From RPQJ01 sp963732375 (lineage in GTDB: Bacteria > Pseudomonadota > Gammaproteobacteria > Steroidobacterales > Steroidobacteraceae): a DNA stretch of 64,000 bases. This document shows positions 51,814-60,326 of the stretch, piece by piece (positions within the stretch are counted from its first letter, which is position 1; the number at the start of each line of letters is the position of its first letter). The stretch is taken from the NCBI GenBank assembly GCA_963732375.1, contig CAVSZE010000001.1, positions 62,001 through 126,000 of the forward strand, read 5' to 3'. Position numbers and translations under genes: made by a program. The notes beneath the pieces are model-generated. The model was not told the DNA's origin. It searched no databases and saw nothing but the letters and a program-made list of their open reading frames with translations.

Positions 51814-51837
51814 GAGGGTCCCCGGCTGCGGGCGGCG

Positions 51838-51978
51838 TCAGCTCACGGGCGGTGGCGGCGGTGTCGTCGTCGCTGGTTCTTCCTTGCGTTGCTGCTTGCG
51901 CTGCAGCTTGTCTTCACGCTTTTTCTGCGCGGCTTGTTCGCGTTGTCTCTTCTGGTGCGAATAATTGGGCTTGGCCAT
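51838..51978 (-). CDS. Small basic protein (46 residues)
   Basis: ATG 51978, behind CCGGAG. Sequence begins MAKPNYSHQKRQREQ; about half the residues are K, R, E or Q, and it ends in a proline run. Short MAKPNY-type KRQ-rich proteins of unknown function are widespread in Proteobacteria. A longer reading frame upstream has no merit. It precedes the WYL gene by 24 bp and may share its transcript. Nucleic-acid or ribosome binding is plausible from charge only. Confidence 0.7.
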   Translation of the reverse strand: MAKPNYSHQKRQREQAAQKKREDKLQRKQQRKEEPATTTPPPPPVS

Positions 51979-52163
51979 CAACGCTCCGGCTGGTTGGGGG
52001 AAGGACAGGGTAACGGGGTATGGGCCCGGGGGACAACCTGCGGGAGTGCGGCGGCCGCCCGGAGCCGGGCGTCGGCGAAACGAGGCGGCGGCGATCGGTT
52101 GTGCTTGCAGGACGTGCAATTCCCGGTTATTGGTGGACGAGCGACGAGCATCAGGAGGATGCC

Positions 52164-52604
52164 ATGGAGGAATACTGGGCCACGCGGACCGGGCGATGGC
52201 GCAAGGCGATGAAGGGCCTGTCCGCGCCGTCGATGGCGGAGCGACTCTACGAAGTGGTCCGCAAAGACGTCGAGGCAGGGCAGTTGCCGCACGGTGCGAT
52301 CCTGCCGACCTCGGAGCGGGTGGCGTCCGAGCTGGTGATCAAGCCGGAGGATGTGCAGGCGGCCTACGCGCGGCTGCTTTCGGAGGGACTGGTCGAGGAG
52401 CGGGACAAGGGCCGGCTCAGCATCGTCGGGCATGATCGCGAGGCCAGTATTGGAGATGCCACGCAGGTCCGCTTCGAGGCCGCCTTGCTGAAAGCGGTGC
52501 GTGAGGCGGCCGCGCGCGGACTCTCGAGCACCGAGGCGACGGGAATGTTCAAGGCCGCGGCGCTCAGGATGGAGGAGATGCAGGGAAAGAAAGACGAGGA
52601 GTGA
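52164..52604 (+). CDS. GntR-type winged-helix regulator
   Basis: A 146-residue protein with a GntR winged helix (residues about 23-95: SMAERLYEVVRKDVEAGQLPHGAILPTSERVASELVI). A short helical C-terminus replaces the usual effector domain, as in YtrA-subfamily regulators, which often control transporters. ATG 52164 follows AGGAGGATG. No adjacent transporter; the divergent neighbour is the small basic protein. Target unknown. Confidence 0.85.
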   Translation: MEEYWATRTGRWRKAMKGLSAPSMAERLYEVVRKDVEAGQLPHGAILPTSERVASELVIKPEDVQAAYARLLSEGLVEERDKGRLSIVGHDREASIGDATQVRFEAALLKAVREAAARGLSSTEATGMFKAAALRMEEMQGKKDEE

Positions 52605-52637
52605 ACGCTACGCAGTCCGGATGAGGCGTCAGCGTTC
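52603..52637. terminator. Hairpin covering two convergent stop codons
   Basis: GAACGCT (52603-52609) pairs with AGCGTTC (52631-52637), and inner ACGC with GCGT, in the gap between the GntR gene and the HD-like gene. The stem includes the end of each gene's stop codon, so one structure could terminate both transcripts. Confidence 0.55.
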
Positions 52638-53450
52638 CACCAGCCCTCGAATATTGGCAAACACGGCCAGCGTGCTCTGCCTGAATTTCGACTTGTCTAC
52701 TGGATCGAAGAGCTGCCAGGCATCGCTGTCCACCAGCATCAGGGCTTCCAGCAGCGGCAGCAACGCCGGACGGATGCAAAGCGGCAGATCTGCGTCGGCA
52801 AGGCTGCCGGGATTCGGCCACTCGGGTACCACGTTCAACGACTGGTGCAGCAGCACGGACTGCACGATGAGCGCGGCCGCAGATCCTTCACCGAACAACT
52901 GCTCGATTCCCCGGACGATTGCCGGCAGCACGCGGTTGTCCTGGATCGAGCCCTTGCCGTCCGGCGCCTCGGTCGAGGCATTCAATACAAGGTGTGTCCA
53001 GGGGTCGAGCCCTGCCCCGTAGGAGTCGCTGGTCGGGAACCCGAGCGCCGGCAGCGCACGTGCCGCCATGGTCCCCGAACGAAACGCGTGCAGCGAATCC
53101 CGTTGTCCGTCGATCACCTGTTTCGCCACGTCGTGGTACAGCACGGTCCATTCCATCATCGCCTGCAGGTCGGGCCCAGCCTGCCGATACTCCGGCAGGT
53201 TCTGCAGCGCGATCAGCGCGCGGGTGATGTGGTCCAGCGTGGTCCCGTTGGCATATGCGGCCATCGCTTGCCAGCCCGGGGCAACGGTTTCCACGGCCTG
53301 CATCAGCGCAGGTGTGTAGAAGTCGCGGATGCGGAGGGAGAGTTCATCGCTGGCGCGCAACTCGCCGGCCTCGATCTGCCGTGCCTGGTCGCGCACGAAG
53401 GCGCACATGGCCGGCAGGTGCTCTGCGGGTCGCGAAATCGTGGTTTCCAT
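52629..53450 (-). CDS. Uncharacterised HD-like helical protein
   Basis: A 273-residue mostly helical protein from ATG 53450 (METTISRPAEHL); longer frames upstream look non-coding. Residues around 118-136 read EWTVLYHDVAKQVIDG, an HD pair like that of metal-dependent phosphohydrolases, with other histidines around it (LDHITRAL, VLLHQSLN). The metal-site set cannot be verified by eye, so phosphohydrolase is only a possibility. It is divergent from putA, with about 250 bp between starts. No signal peptide. I do not recognise the family with certainty. Confidence 0.6.
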   Translation of the reverse strand: METTISRPAEHLPAMCAFVRDQARQIEAGELRASDELSLRIRDFYTPALMQAVETVAPGWQAMAAYANGTTLDHITRALIALQNLPEYRQAGPDLQAMMEWTVLYHDVAKQVIDGQRDSLHAFRSGTMAARALPALGFPTSDSYGAGLDPWTHLVLNASTEAPDGKGSIQDNRVLPAIVRGIEQLFGEGSAAALIVQSVLLHQSLNVVPEWPNPGSLADADLPLCIRPALLPLLEALMLVDSDAWQLFDPVDKSKFRQSTLAVFANIRGLVER

Positions 53451-53698
53451 GACGCTGAAGGGTACGCGCGGCGGGCGCAAATGCGATAGTACGACATGAG
53501 TATTTTCCGGCACGAACCCGCGGTTCGGCCGTCGGTCGTCCGCCGCCCTTCCATTCCCGGGCCCGTGCCCGGCCCCCCCGGTCCGCGGAACTTCGGTATT
53601 CTGCGATTCAGCGGCCGCGAGTTGTCCGGAATAATCCGGCATCGGCCGGGCCCGGGCAGACCCGGCGGGCATCCTGTTACTCACCTCGAGCACCCTCT

Positions 53699-56600
53699 AT
53701 GACCGACCCAGCCAACGTTGCCGTGCTTCTCGGCCAGTTCAAGCCCGACGCGTCCTCGAAGTACCCGGCAGCGGTGCAGAAGGCACTGCAGCTGGCGCGC
53801 CGACTGCAGGAACGCGCGCGTTCGCTGCAGACAGCGGCTGAGCGGCGTCAGCAGGCGGAACTCGACCGAATGCTGCAGACGCCTTCCGACAAGGCGACGC
53901 TCGCGATGATGACCGACCAGGCGTTCCGCACCAGCGACGCGGCGCGCGCCGTCGAGCACCTGACGCACATCCTCGACGTGCAGGGCGTGCCGCGTTACTT
54001 CGGACCGCTCGATCGCACGCTGATGAAGGGCTTCCAGTCGTTCGGCGCCTTCGTGCCCGGTGTAGCACTTCCGCTGGTGAAGGAGCACATGCACAAGGAG
54101 ACGGCCAACGTCATCCTGCCCGGCGAGAAAGACGTGCTTACTCAGCACCTGGCCGAGCGCCGCACCGAGGGGGTGCGGATGAACGTCAACTTCCTCGGCG
54201 AGGCGATCCTGAGCGAGGAAGAAGCCGAGCGTCGCCTGCAGCAGTACCTGCAGGGGCTGCAGTGGCCCGAAATCGAGGTCGTCTCGATAAAGATCTCGAC
54301 GCTGTATTCGCAAATCTCGCCGATCGCCCGCGAGCACACGGTCAGCGTTCTCTGCGACCGACTGGAACGGCTGTTCCGCACGGCTGACCGCGCGACTTTC
54401 ACGCGGCTCGACGGCACCGTGGTGTCGAAATTCGTGTACCTGGACATGGAGGAGTACCGCGACAAGGACCTGACCGCCGCGGCATTCATGCGCACGCTGG
54501 ATCGCGACGGCCTCGGACACGTCCGCGCGGGCATCGCGCTGCAGAGCTACATCCCGGATTCGTACCGCACCTTGCTGCAGTTGCAGGAATGGGCACGTCG
54601 CCGCGTAGCCGCAGGCGGCGGGCGAATCACCATCCGCCTGGTGAAAGGCGCCAACATGGAAAGCGAGCGCGCCGAGTCGTCGATGCGCGGCTGGCCGCAG
54701 GCACCGTACCGCACCAAGCTCGAGACCGACGCCAACTACAAGCGCATAGTCCACGAGTTGATGAAGCCGGAGAATCTCGCGGCCATGGACGTCGGCGTGG
54801 CGTCGCACAACCTGTTCGATCTCGCTTACGGCCTGGTGCTCGCGCACGAACGCAATGCGCTCGACAGGGTGCAGTTCGAGATGCTGGAAGGCATGGCGAA
54901 CGCCCAGCGACGCGCGCTCTTCGAGCTGTCGCGCAACTTGCTGCTGTACGCACCCGCCTGCTACAAGGAAAATTTCATCAATGCCATCGGCTACCTGATC
55001 CGGCGGCTTGACGAGAACACGGGGCCCGAAAACTTCCTGCGCCATGCGTTCAAGATCGAGGTGGACAGCCTCGAGTGGCGGCAGCTCGAGCGCGGTTTCC
55101 TTGCCGCGTTCGACGCCATCGACAACATCAGCGATGCGCCGCGACGCGACCAGGACCGCAACCAGCCGCCGGCGGTTCCGTCGGCGATCGCCCGCGGCTG
55201 GCAGCACCTGGAATGCGAGCCAGACACGGACTTTGCACTGCCGCAGAACGGCGAGTGGGCGGAGGGGATCGTCGCGCGCTGGCAGCCGAGGCACGGCGAG
55301 GCCGCCGTGCAGATACCGCTGGTCATCGGTGGCGAGGAACTGCTGGAAGGCAGGCCGCTGCGTGATTGCCTGGACCCTTCGCGTCCCGGCGTCGTCGTCG
55401 GCCGTTACCGGCAGGCGACGGACGCCGACGTCGCGCGCGCCGTCGAGTGCGCGGCCGCCGACCCTGACGGCTGGCGGACGATGCCGGAGGCGAAGCGCTT
55501 CGATCTGCTGGGCAAAGTGGCCCAGGAACTGCGTATCGCGCGCGGTGAGCTGATGGGCGCAGCGCTGGCCGACGGCGGCAAGACGCTGATGGAGTCCGAC
55601 CCTGAAGTCTCCGAAGCGATCGACTTCCTGGAGTTCTACCGTGACTCGGCGCGATGGTGGCAGCGCATGCCGACGTTGCGCTCCCGCCCGAAAGGCGTGG
55701 TCGTGGTAGTGCCGCCGTGGAACTTCCCCGTTGCGATTCCCTGCGGTGGCGTTGCTGCGGCGCTTGCAGCCGGCAACACCGTCATCATCAAGCCAGCGTC
55801 GGACACCGTGCTGGTCGCGTGGGAGATGTGCCAGTGCTTCTGGCGCGCGGGTGTGTCGAAGAATGCGCTGCAGTTCCTGCCGTGCTCGGGCGCCCGCGAG
55901 GGCCGCAAGCTGGTGAACCATCCGCAGGTCAGCGCCGTGATCCTGACCGGCGGCACGGACACCGCGCTCACCATGCTCGGCGACAATCCGCGCCTGGCCC
56001 TGTTCGCCGAGACCGGGGGCAAGGACGCGACGATCGTCACGGCCGTGTCGGATCGCGACCTCGCCATCAAGCACATCCTGCACTCTGCATTCAGTCACGC
56101 CGGCCAGAAGTGTTCTGCCACCTCGTTGCTGCTTCTGCAGGCCGAGGTCTACGACGATCCGGCGTTCCGACGCTCGCTGTGCGAGGCCGTGCAGAGTCTT
56201 GCGATTGGCCCGGCCTGGGACCTCGGCACCAAGATGGGACCGATGATCAAGCCGCCGTCGGGCGACCTCGAGACCGCGCTCAAGGTGCTCGAACCCGGCG
56301 AGGAATGGGCCGTCATGCCGCAGCCCATCGAGGGCAATCCGTGCCTGTGGACGCCCGGCGTCAAGTACGGCGTGCGCCCCGGCAGCTACACACACATGAC
56401 CGAGTTCTTCGGCCCGATGCTGGCCGTGATCCGCTTCGAGACCCTGGGCGAAGCCGTCGAACTGGTGAACCAGACCGGTTACGGCCTGACCAGCGGCCTC
56501 GAGAGCCTCGACGAGCGCGAGTGGAATTACTGGAAGCGGCACATTCGCGCCGGCAACCTCTACATCAACCGCGTGACGACCGGCGCCATCGTGCTGCGCC

Positions 56601-57361
56601 AGCCGTTCGGTGGGATGGGCAAGTCGGGCTTCGGGCCCGGCATGAAGGCGGGCGGGCCGAACTACGTCGCGCAGTTCATGGACTTCGAGGATGTCGATGC
56701 GTCGCAGGCGGGCGCGGGCGCGCCGCCAGTGGACGGCACGCCGCTCACGCCGACGCTCGCCGCGCTCTGCGGCCTGCTGCAGGCGCAGTCGCAGGACGGC
56801 GACGCGCGCATCGTCGCCGCGGCGCTCAGCTACGAGTGCTGCCAGCGTGAAGAATTCAGCCAGGAGCACGATCACTTCGAGCTGGTGGGCCAGGACAACG
56901 TGCGGCGTTATCTGCCGGTCGGCAGCGTGCGGGTGCGCGTCCACGCGAACGACACGGGATTCGATGTGTTCGCGCGCGCCTGCGCCGCGCACGTCACGGG
57001 TTGCCGCGTGGTCATCAGTGCGCCGCCCGGGCTGGATTCGGCCGTGGTCCGGCGGCTGGAGACGCTGACCTACACGTGGGCAGGCGCCATCGAGTTCGTA
57101 GAAGAGTCCGATGCGCAGCTGGCGCAGGCCATCCGCGACGGGCAGGTAGACAGGGTTCGCTACGCCACGCCGGAGCGGGCGTCGCTCGAGGTGTTGCAGG
57201 CCGGCAATGCGGCGAACGGTTGCGTGGTCAGCGTTCCGGTCTCAGGCGAGGGGCGGCTCGAGCTGCTCTGGTACGTCCGCGAGCAGAGCATCAGCACCGA
57301 CTATCATCGCTACGGCAACCTCGGCACGCGTGCCGATGAGCCGCGTGCCGAGGTGCTCTGA
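53699..57361 (+). CDS. putA: Bifunctional proline dehydrogenase / P5C dehydrogenase (PutA)
   Basis: A 1220-residue enzyme oxidising proline to glutamate. The PRODH domain (about residues 80-470) ends in the flavin-site block RRLDENTGPENF near 435. The P5C dehydrogenase domain (about 540-1000) has VPPWNFPVAIP near 671, ETGGKDATI, and the nucleophilic cysteine in HAGQKCSAT near 805. The C-terminal ~215 residues form the extra domain seen in type B/C PutA proteins. An N-terminal ribbon-helix-helix DNA-binding domain is absent, so this PutA is not its own repressor. ATG 53699. The gene is monocistronic and converges on the DUF349 gene. Confidence 0.95.
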   Translation: MTDPANVAVLLGQFKPDASSKYPAAVQKALQLARRLQERARSLQTAAERRQQAELDRMLQTPSDKATLAMMTDQAFRTSDAARAVEHLTHILDVQGVPRYFGPLDRTLMKGFQSFGAFVPGVALPLVKEHMHKETANVILPGEKDVLTQHLAERRTEGVRMNVNFLGEAILSEEEAERRLQQYLQGLQWPEIEVVSIKISTLYSQISPIAREHTVSVLCDRLERLFRTADRATFTRLDGTVVSKFVYLDMEEYRDKDLTAAAFMRTLDRDGLGHVRAGIALQSYIPDSYRTLLQLQEWARRRVAAGGGRITIRLVKGANMESERAESSMRGWPQAPYRTKLETDANYKRIVHELMKPENLAAMDVGVASHNLFDLAYGLVLAHERNALDRVQFEMLEGMANAQRRALFELSRNLLLYAPACYKENFINAIGYLIRRLDENTGPENFLRHAFKIEVDSLEWRQLERGFLAAFDAIDNISDAPRRDQDRNQPPAVPSAIARGWQHLECEPDTDFALPQNGEWAEGIVARWQPRHGEAAVQIPLVIGGEELLEGRPLRDCLDPSRPGVVVGRYRQATDADVARAVECAAADPDGWRTMPEAKRFDLLGKVAQELRIARGELMGAALADGGKTLMESDPEVSEAIDFLEFYRDSARWWQRMPTLRSRPKGVVVVVPPWNFPVAIPCGGVAAALAAGNTVIIKPASDTVLVAWEMCQCFWRAGVSKNALQFLPCSGAREGRKLVNHPQVSAVILTGGTDTALTMLGDNPRLALFAETGGKDATIVTAVSDRDLAIKHILHSAFSHAGQKCSATSLLLLQAEVYDDPAFRRSLCEAVQSLAIGPAWDLGTKMGPMIKPPSGDLETALKVLEPGEEWAVMPQPIEGNPCLWTPGVKYGVRPGSYTHMTEFFGPMLAVIRFETLGEAVELVNQTGYGLTSGLESLDEREWNYWKRHIRAGNLYINRVTTGAIVLRQPFGGMGKSGFGPGMKAGGPNYVAQFMDFEDVDASQAGAGAPPVDGTPLTPTLAALCGLLQAQSQDGDARIVAAALSYECCQREEFSQEHDHFELVGQDNVRRYLPVGSVRVRVHANDTGFDVFARACAAHVTGCRVVISAPPGLDSAVVRRLETLTYTWAGAIEFVEESDAQLAQAIRDGQVDRVRYATPERASLEVLQAGNAANGCVVSVPVSGEGRLELLWYVREQSISTDYHRYGNLGTRADEPRAEVL

Positions 57362-57365
57362 ACGG

Positions 57366-59813
57366 TTACCGCGACCTGCGGGAGTTTTTCGCCGGTCGCT
57401 TCTCGAGCGAGCGCAGGAACCGGCGCTCGAGGCCCTCGTGGGCCTCGGGTGCTATCGCGCCGATCGCGATCCATTCCGCCAGCATCGCATTCCAGTCGTG
57501 GTCATCCATGCGCTGTCCCTGGCCCAGGCTGGTCATCAGCAGGCTCAACTGGTAGTCCCGGCGCAGGTCCCCATCTTCCGGCGGCGTGGCCGTCGAGCTC
57601 GCGATCTCGCAGCGGATACACAGCATACGCAGCTCTTTTTCCCGAGCCTCGTCGTCCGGCCCCGATGCGGCTTCGGCCCGAGCCATCGCCTGCTTCAGGG
57701 CCTGCAGGCCGCCGCCCGGCCAGCGCCGCACACCGGCAATGAATGCGTCGGCTGCGTCCTTCAGTGCCGCGCGTTCCGCGGCCGGTGCGTCCTGAATCAC
57801 TGCGCGTTCGTACGAACGGATGAGTCGGGCCGCCTCGAGCAGGTTCGGTTCGGCAGCCTCTGCGTCGCGCAGGTCCTGCTCGGCCTCGGCCCGCTGCACG
57901 ACGGCGCGCGCCTTTTCGGCCTCGAGCTCCACTGCATGCAGCGCGCAGGCCTCCTCGCGTCGCTGGAAAACCGCGTCGCAAAGGGCGCGAAATTCGTCCC
58001 ACAGCGGCTGCGACTTGTCTCGTGGCACCGGCCCGGTTTGTTTCCAGAGCACTTGCAGTCGCTTCACGCCGTCAATGGCCTGGGCCACGTCCTCCACGGT
58101 CGCCAACTGGTGGGCCTGCGTCATGAGCGCCTTCTTGTCGGCCTCGTTGCGTTCGTACCATTCGCCCACGAATTTTCGCAGGCGATCCAATAACTTCTGG
58201 AATTCGATCTCGGCCGGGCGACTGGCCTCGGCGTCCACCGGGGAATGACTGCGCCACTCGCGCGGGGCCTCTCGCAGCACCTGCATCACCAGGGAGTAGT
58301 CGGCTTGTTCAGCGTCCAGGCTCGCTTCGAAGGCTTTCAGGCGCGCGAGCACGAGCTTGCGTGCGTCGAGATTCTCGCGCCGGGCCGCGGCCTGCGATGC
58401 GAAGTGCTCCTGGCACGGCTTGAACGCAGCCTGGAACGCCTGCTGGAAGCGCTTGCCATCGTCCGATGTGTCGCTCGCGATTCCCTTGTTGATCGTGCGC
58501 CATTCCTGTTGCAGTGCCCGGACATGCTCGGCGAGTGACTGTGGTTCTTCCTGCGAGCCCACCAGCGCTTCCATCTCCTCGATCAGCTCGATGCGCTTCG
58601 GCGCGGCGACGTAGTCCTTCCACTGCCTGAGTTCGTTCAGCTTTTCGTCGAGCAGTTGCAGGTGTCGCTCGAGATGCGCAGGCAGCGGGGGAGCAGCCTG
58701 CATCGCTTCTTCGGCACCCTGGCGGAACCGGGCCGCCTTCCTGGAATTGCCTCGCCGCAGCTCGTCGCTCGAGAGACGGATCAGGCTGGCCACCTGGCTG
58801 TGGGCCTGCGCCTCGGCGGCCCGCTGCTCGGAGCGGGCATGCTCCGCGGCCTCGCGTACCGCAGCCGCCTCGGCCAACGCGTGCGCCTCGGCTTCCGCCT
58901 GCTCGGCTGCGGCACGTCGCTCGGCCTCGAGCGATCGTTCGCGTGCCCCGCGTGCCTCCTGCTGGGCCGTGCGCTCTGCCTCGTTCTCGGCAGCCTGCCG
59001 CGCCAGTTCCCGTTCCTGTGCGGCGATGACTTCCTGGCAGCTAACGACGGCCCGGTTGCCACGCTGCTCGACGCCGGCGTCCGGGTGCATGGAAAGCGCA
59101 CGCCAGCGCGTCGTGAGTGTCTCGAGCGTGGTTGCGAAGAGAGGGCCATGCGGCCGCGCCGCATGTCGCTCGAGCGATTCGCACAACTCCGCGGACTCGC
59201 GCGCGGCTTGTTCGATTTTCCGCTGTTCGGCGAGCAGCGCATCGCACTTCTGCCGGATGATCTTGTAGACGGCCTTGTCCTTGCCGCGGACCCGCGGCAG
59301 CAACTGGTGCAGCTGCGCCGGGTCGATGACTGCCGCCGCAGCCGACTGCCGCACGCGGCTCGACGGGCTATCGACGACCAGGCTCGCGAGAATGGCCGGA
59401 TCGTCGATGCCGGCCAGCATCTGGTCCAGGCGGGCGTGGTCCTTGCACAGCGCCGCCACCGCCATCGACTCAGGCCGATCACCGTGGCTGCTGCAGAACG
59501 TCGTGAAGTCGACCGAACCATCGTCGATCAGTTGCGCCAGCCGTTCAAGGGCGGCCTTCCGCACTGCAGGAGTTGTGTGTGCCCCGGAGTTCTCTGGTGG
59601 GTCCTTCAGGCCTGCAAGCGTCCGCAGTGCATCGCCGTCGAGCAGCAGGCGAACGGCGCCGACTCGCAAGCTCGCATGCGCGTTCCCAAGCGCAACACCG
59701 GCGACGACGTCGGCGGGTGCCGATTGCAGTGCGGCGGCGCGGTCCGCCGACGTCGGCGTCTGGGTCGGCGGCGCGGGCTTGGTCTTTGGGAACAGGCGTG
59801 AAAGCAGCTTCAT
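57366..59813 (-). CDS. DUF349 coiled-coil protein
   Basis: An 815-residue cytoplasmic protein: N-terminal HEAT-like helices (about residues 25-190), a long Glu/Ala/Arg coiled coil (about 265-345) and DUF349 repeats (about 390-660), with the diagnostic LWKQTGPVPRDKSQPLWDEF near 600. DUF349 proteins are widespread in proteobacteria without defined function; some associate with RNA or nucleic acid-related stress responses. ATG 59813. Four bases separate its stop from that of putA. The 327-bp region 59814-60140 upstream has no gene I can support. Confidence 0.85.
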   Translation of the reverse strand: MKLLSRLFPKTKPAPPTQTPTSADRAAALQSAPADVVAGVALGNAHASLRVGAVRLLLDGDALRTLAGLKDPPENSGAHTTPAVRKAALERLAQLIDDGSVDFTTFCSSHGDRPESMAVAALCKDHARLDQMLAGIDDPAILASLVVDSPSSRVRQSAAAAVIDPAQLHQLLPRVRGKDKAVYKIIRQKCDALLAEQRKIEQAARESAELCESLERHAARPHGPLFATTLETLTTRWRALSMHPDAGVEQRGNRAVVSCQEVIAAQERELARQAAENEAERTAQQEARGARERSLEAERRAAAEQAEAEAHALAEAAAVREAAEHARSEQRAAEAQAHSQVASLIRLSSDELRRGNSRKAARFRQGAEEAMQAAPPLPAHLERHLQLLDEKLNELRQWKDYVAAPKRIELIEEMEALVGSQEEPQSLAEHVRALQQEWRTINKGIASDTSDDGKRFQQAFQAAFKPCQEHFASQAAARRENLDARKLVLARLKAFEASLDAEQADYSLVMQVLREAPREWRSHSPVDAEASRPAEIEFQKLLDRLRKFVGEWYERNEADKKALMTQAHQLATVEDVAQAIDGVKRLQVLWKQTGPVPRDKSQPLWDEFRALCDAVFQRREEACALHAVELEAEKARAVVQRAEAEQDLRDAEAAEPNLLEAARLIRSYERAVIQDAPAAERAALKDAADAFIAGVRRWPGGGLQALKQAMARAEAASGPDDEAREKELRMLCIRCEIASSTATPPEDGDLRRDYQLSLLMTSLGQGQRMDDHDWNAMLAEWIAIGAIAPEAHEGLERRFLRSLEKRPAKNSRRSR

Positions 59814-60140
59814 CGGAAGGTCCTGTGGGGGACATTGCCCCTAAATGGGGTGATCGCGGTGGCCAATGATGACATGCCCGGGCAGGACCACGGCCTTCGT
59901 CGCGGGCGGCCCGGGATGATACAGAATCGCCGCGGACGGGCCGACGAGCTGCGCCGCCCGAGACAGGGTTACGCATATGCGCGACTTGCGCCCGGTCGAG
60001 AGCGGGAGAATATTTGCTGTGCGCGCCGACGCATTGGGCGGGCGCCCGGCGGAAGGCAACACGGAAGTCGCGATATTCCTGGCGCGGGGGTGCCCGAGCG
60101 GACCCATGAAGGTCGACTATTCGCATCGCGGGAGAATTCG

Positions 60141-60326
60141 ATGGAACGACACTATTACGTGGAGAAGGAATTCGAGACCTGCGAGACCAGCAACCGGCTG
60201 GAGGCCGCCCGGATAGCGGCCGAGTGGGCCAGGCGCGGCTATGATGTCGAGACCATCGTGGTCGACGTTACAAGCGATTCCGTCGAAGTGGCTGACGACT
60301 CAGCCCTTCCGTCGCGAGCTGCGTAG
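60141..60326 (+). CDS. Small hypothetical protein (61 residues)
   Basis: ATG 60141 behind GGGAGA. The sequence begins MERHYYVEKEF and has a helix (ETSNRLEAARIAAEWARRG) followed by a beta strand (YDVETIVVDVTS): a plausible small alpha/beta fold. Its last 27 bp overlap the C-terminal end of the convergent patatin gene. No family recognised. A good ribosome site and coherent composition support a real gene. Confidence 0.6.
   Translation: MERHYYVEKEFETCETSNRLEAARIAAEWARRGYDVETIVVDVTSDSVEVADDSALPSRAA

Noticed and set aside
53681..56992. 1103-codon open frame on the minus strand opposite putA
   Set aside because: It is a GC-rich antisense mirror of a clear PutA gene; no family motif. The same applies to long opposite-strand frames over ppc (13283-15253), glgC (37804-39783) and phoX (48932-50503).
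59814..60140. Additional gene in the 327-bp gap
   Set aside because: Short frames on both strands (for example starting at 59977 and 60107) lack ribosome sites, family motifs and consistent codon bias.
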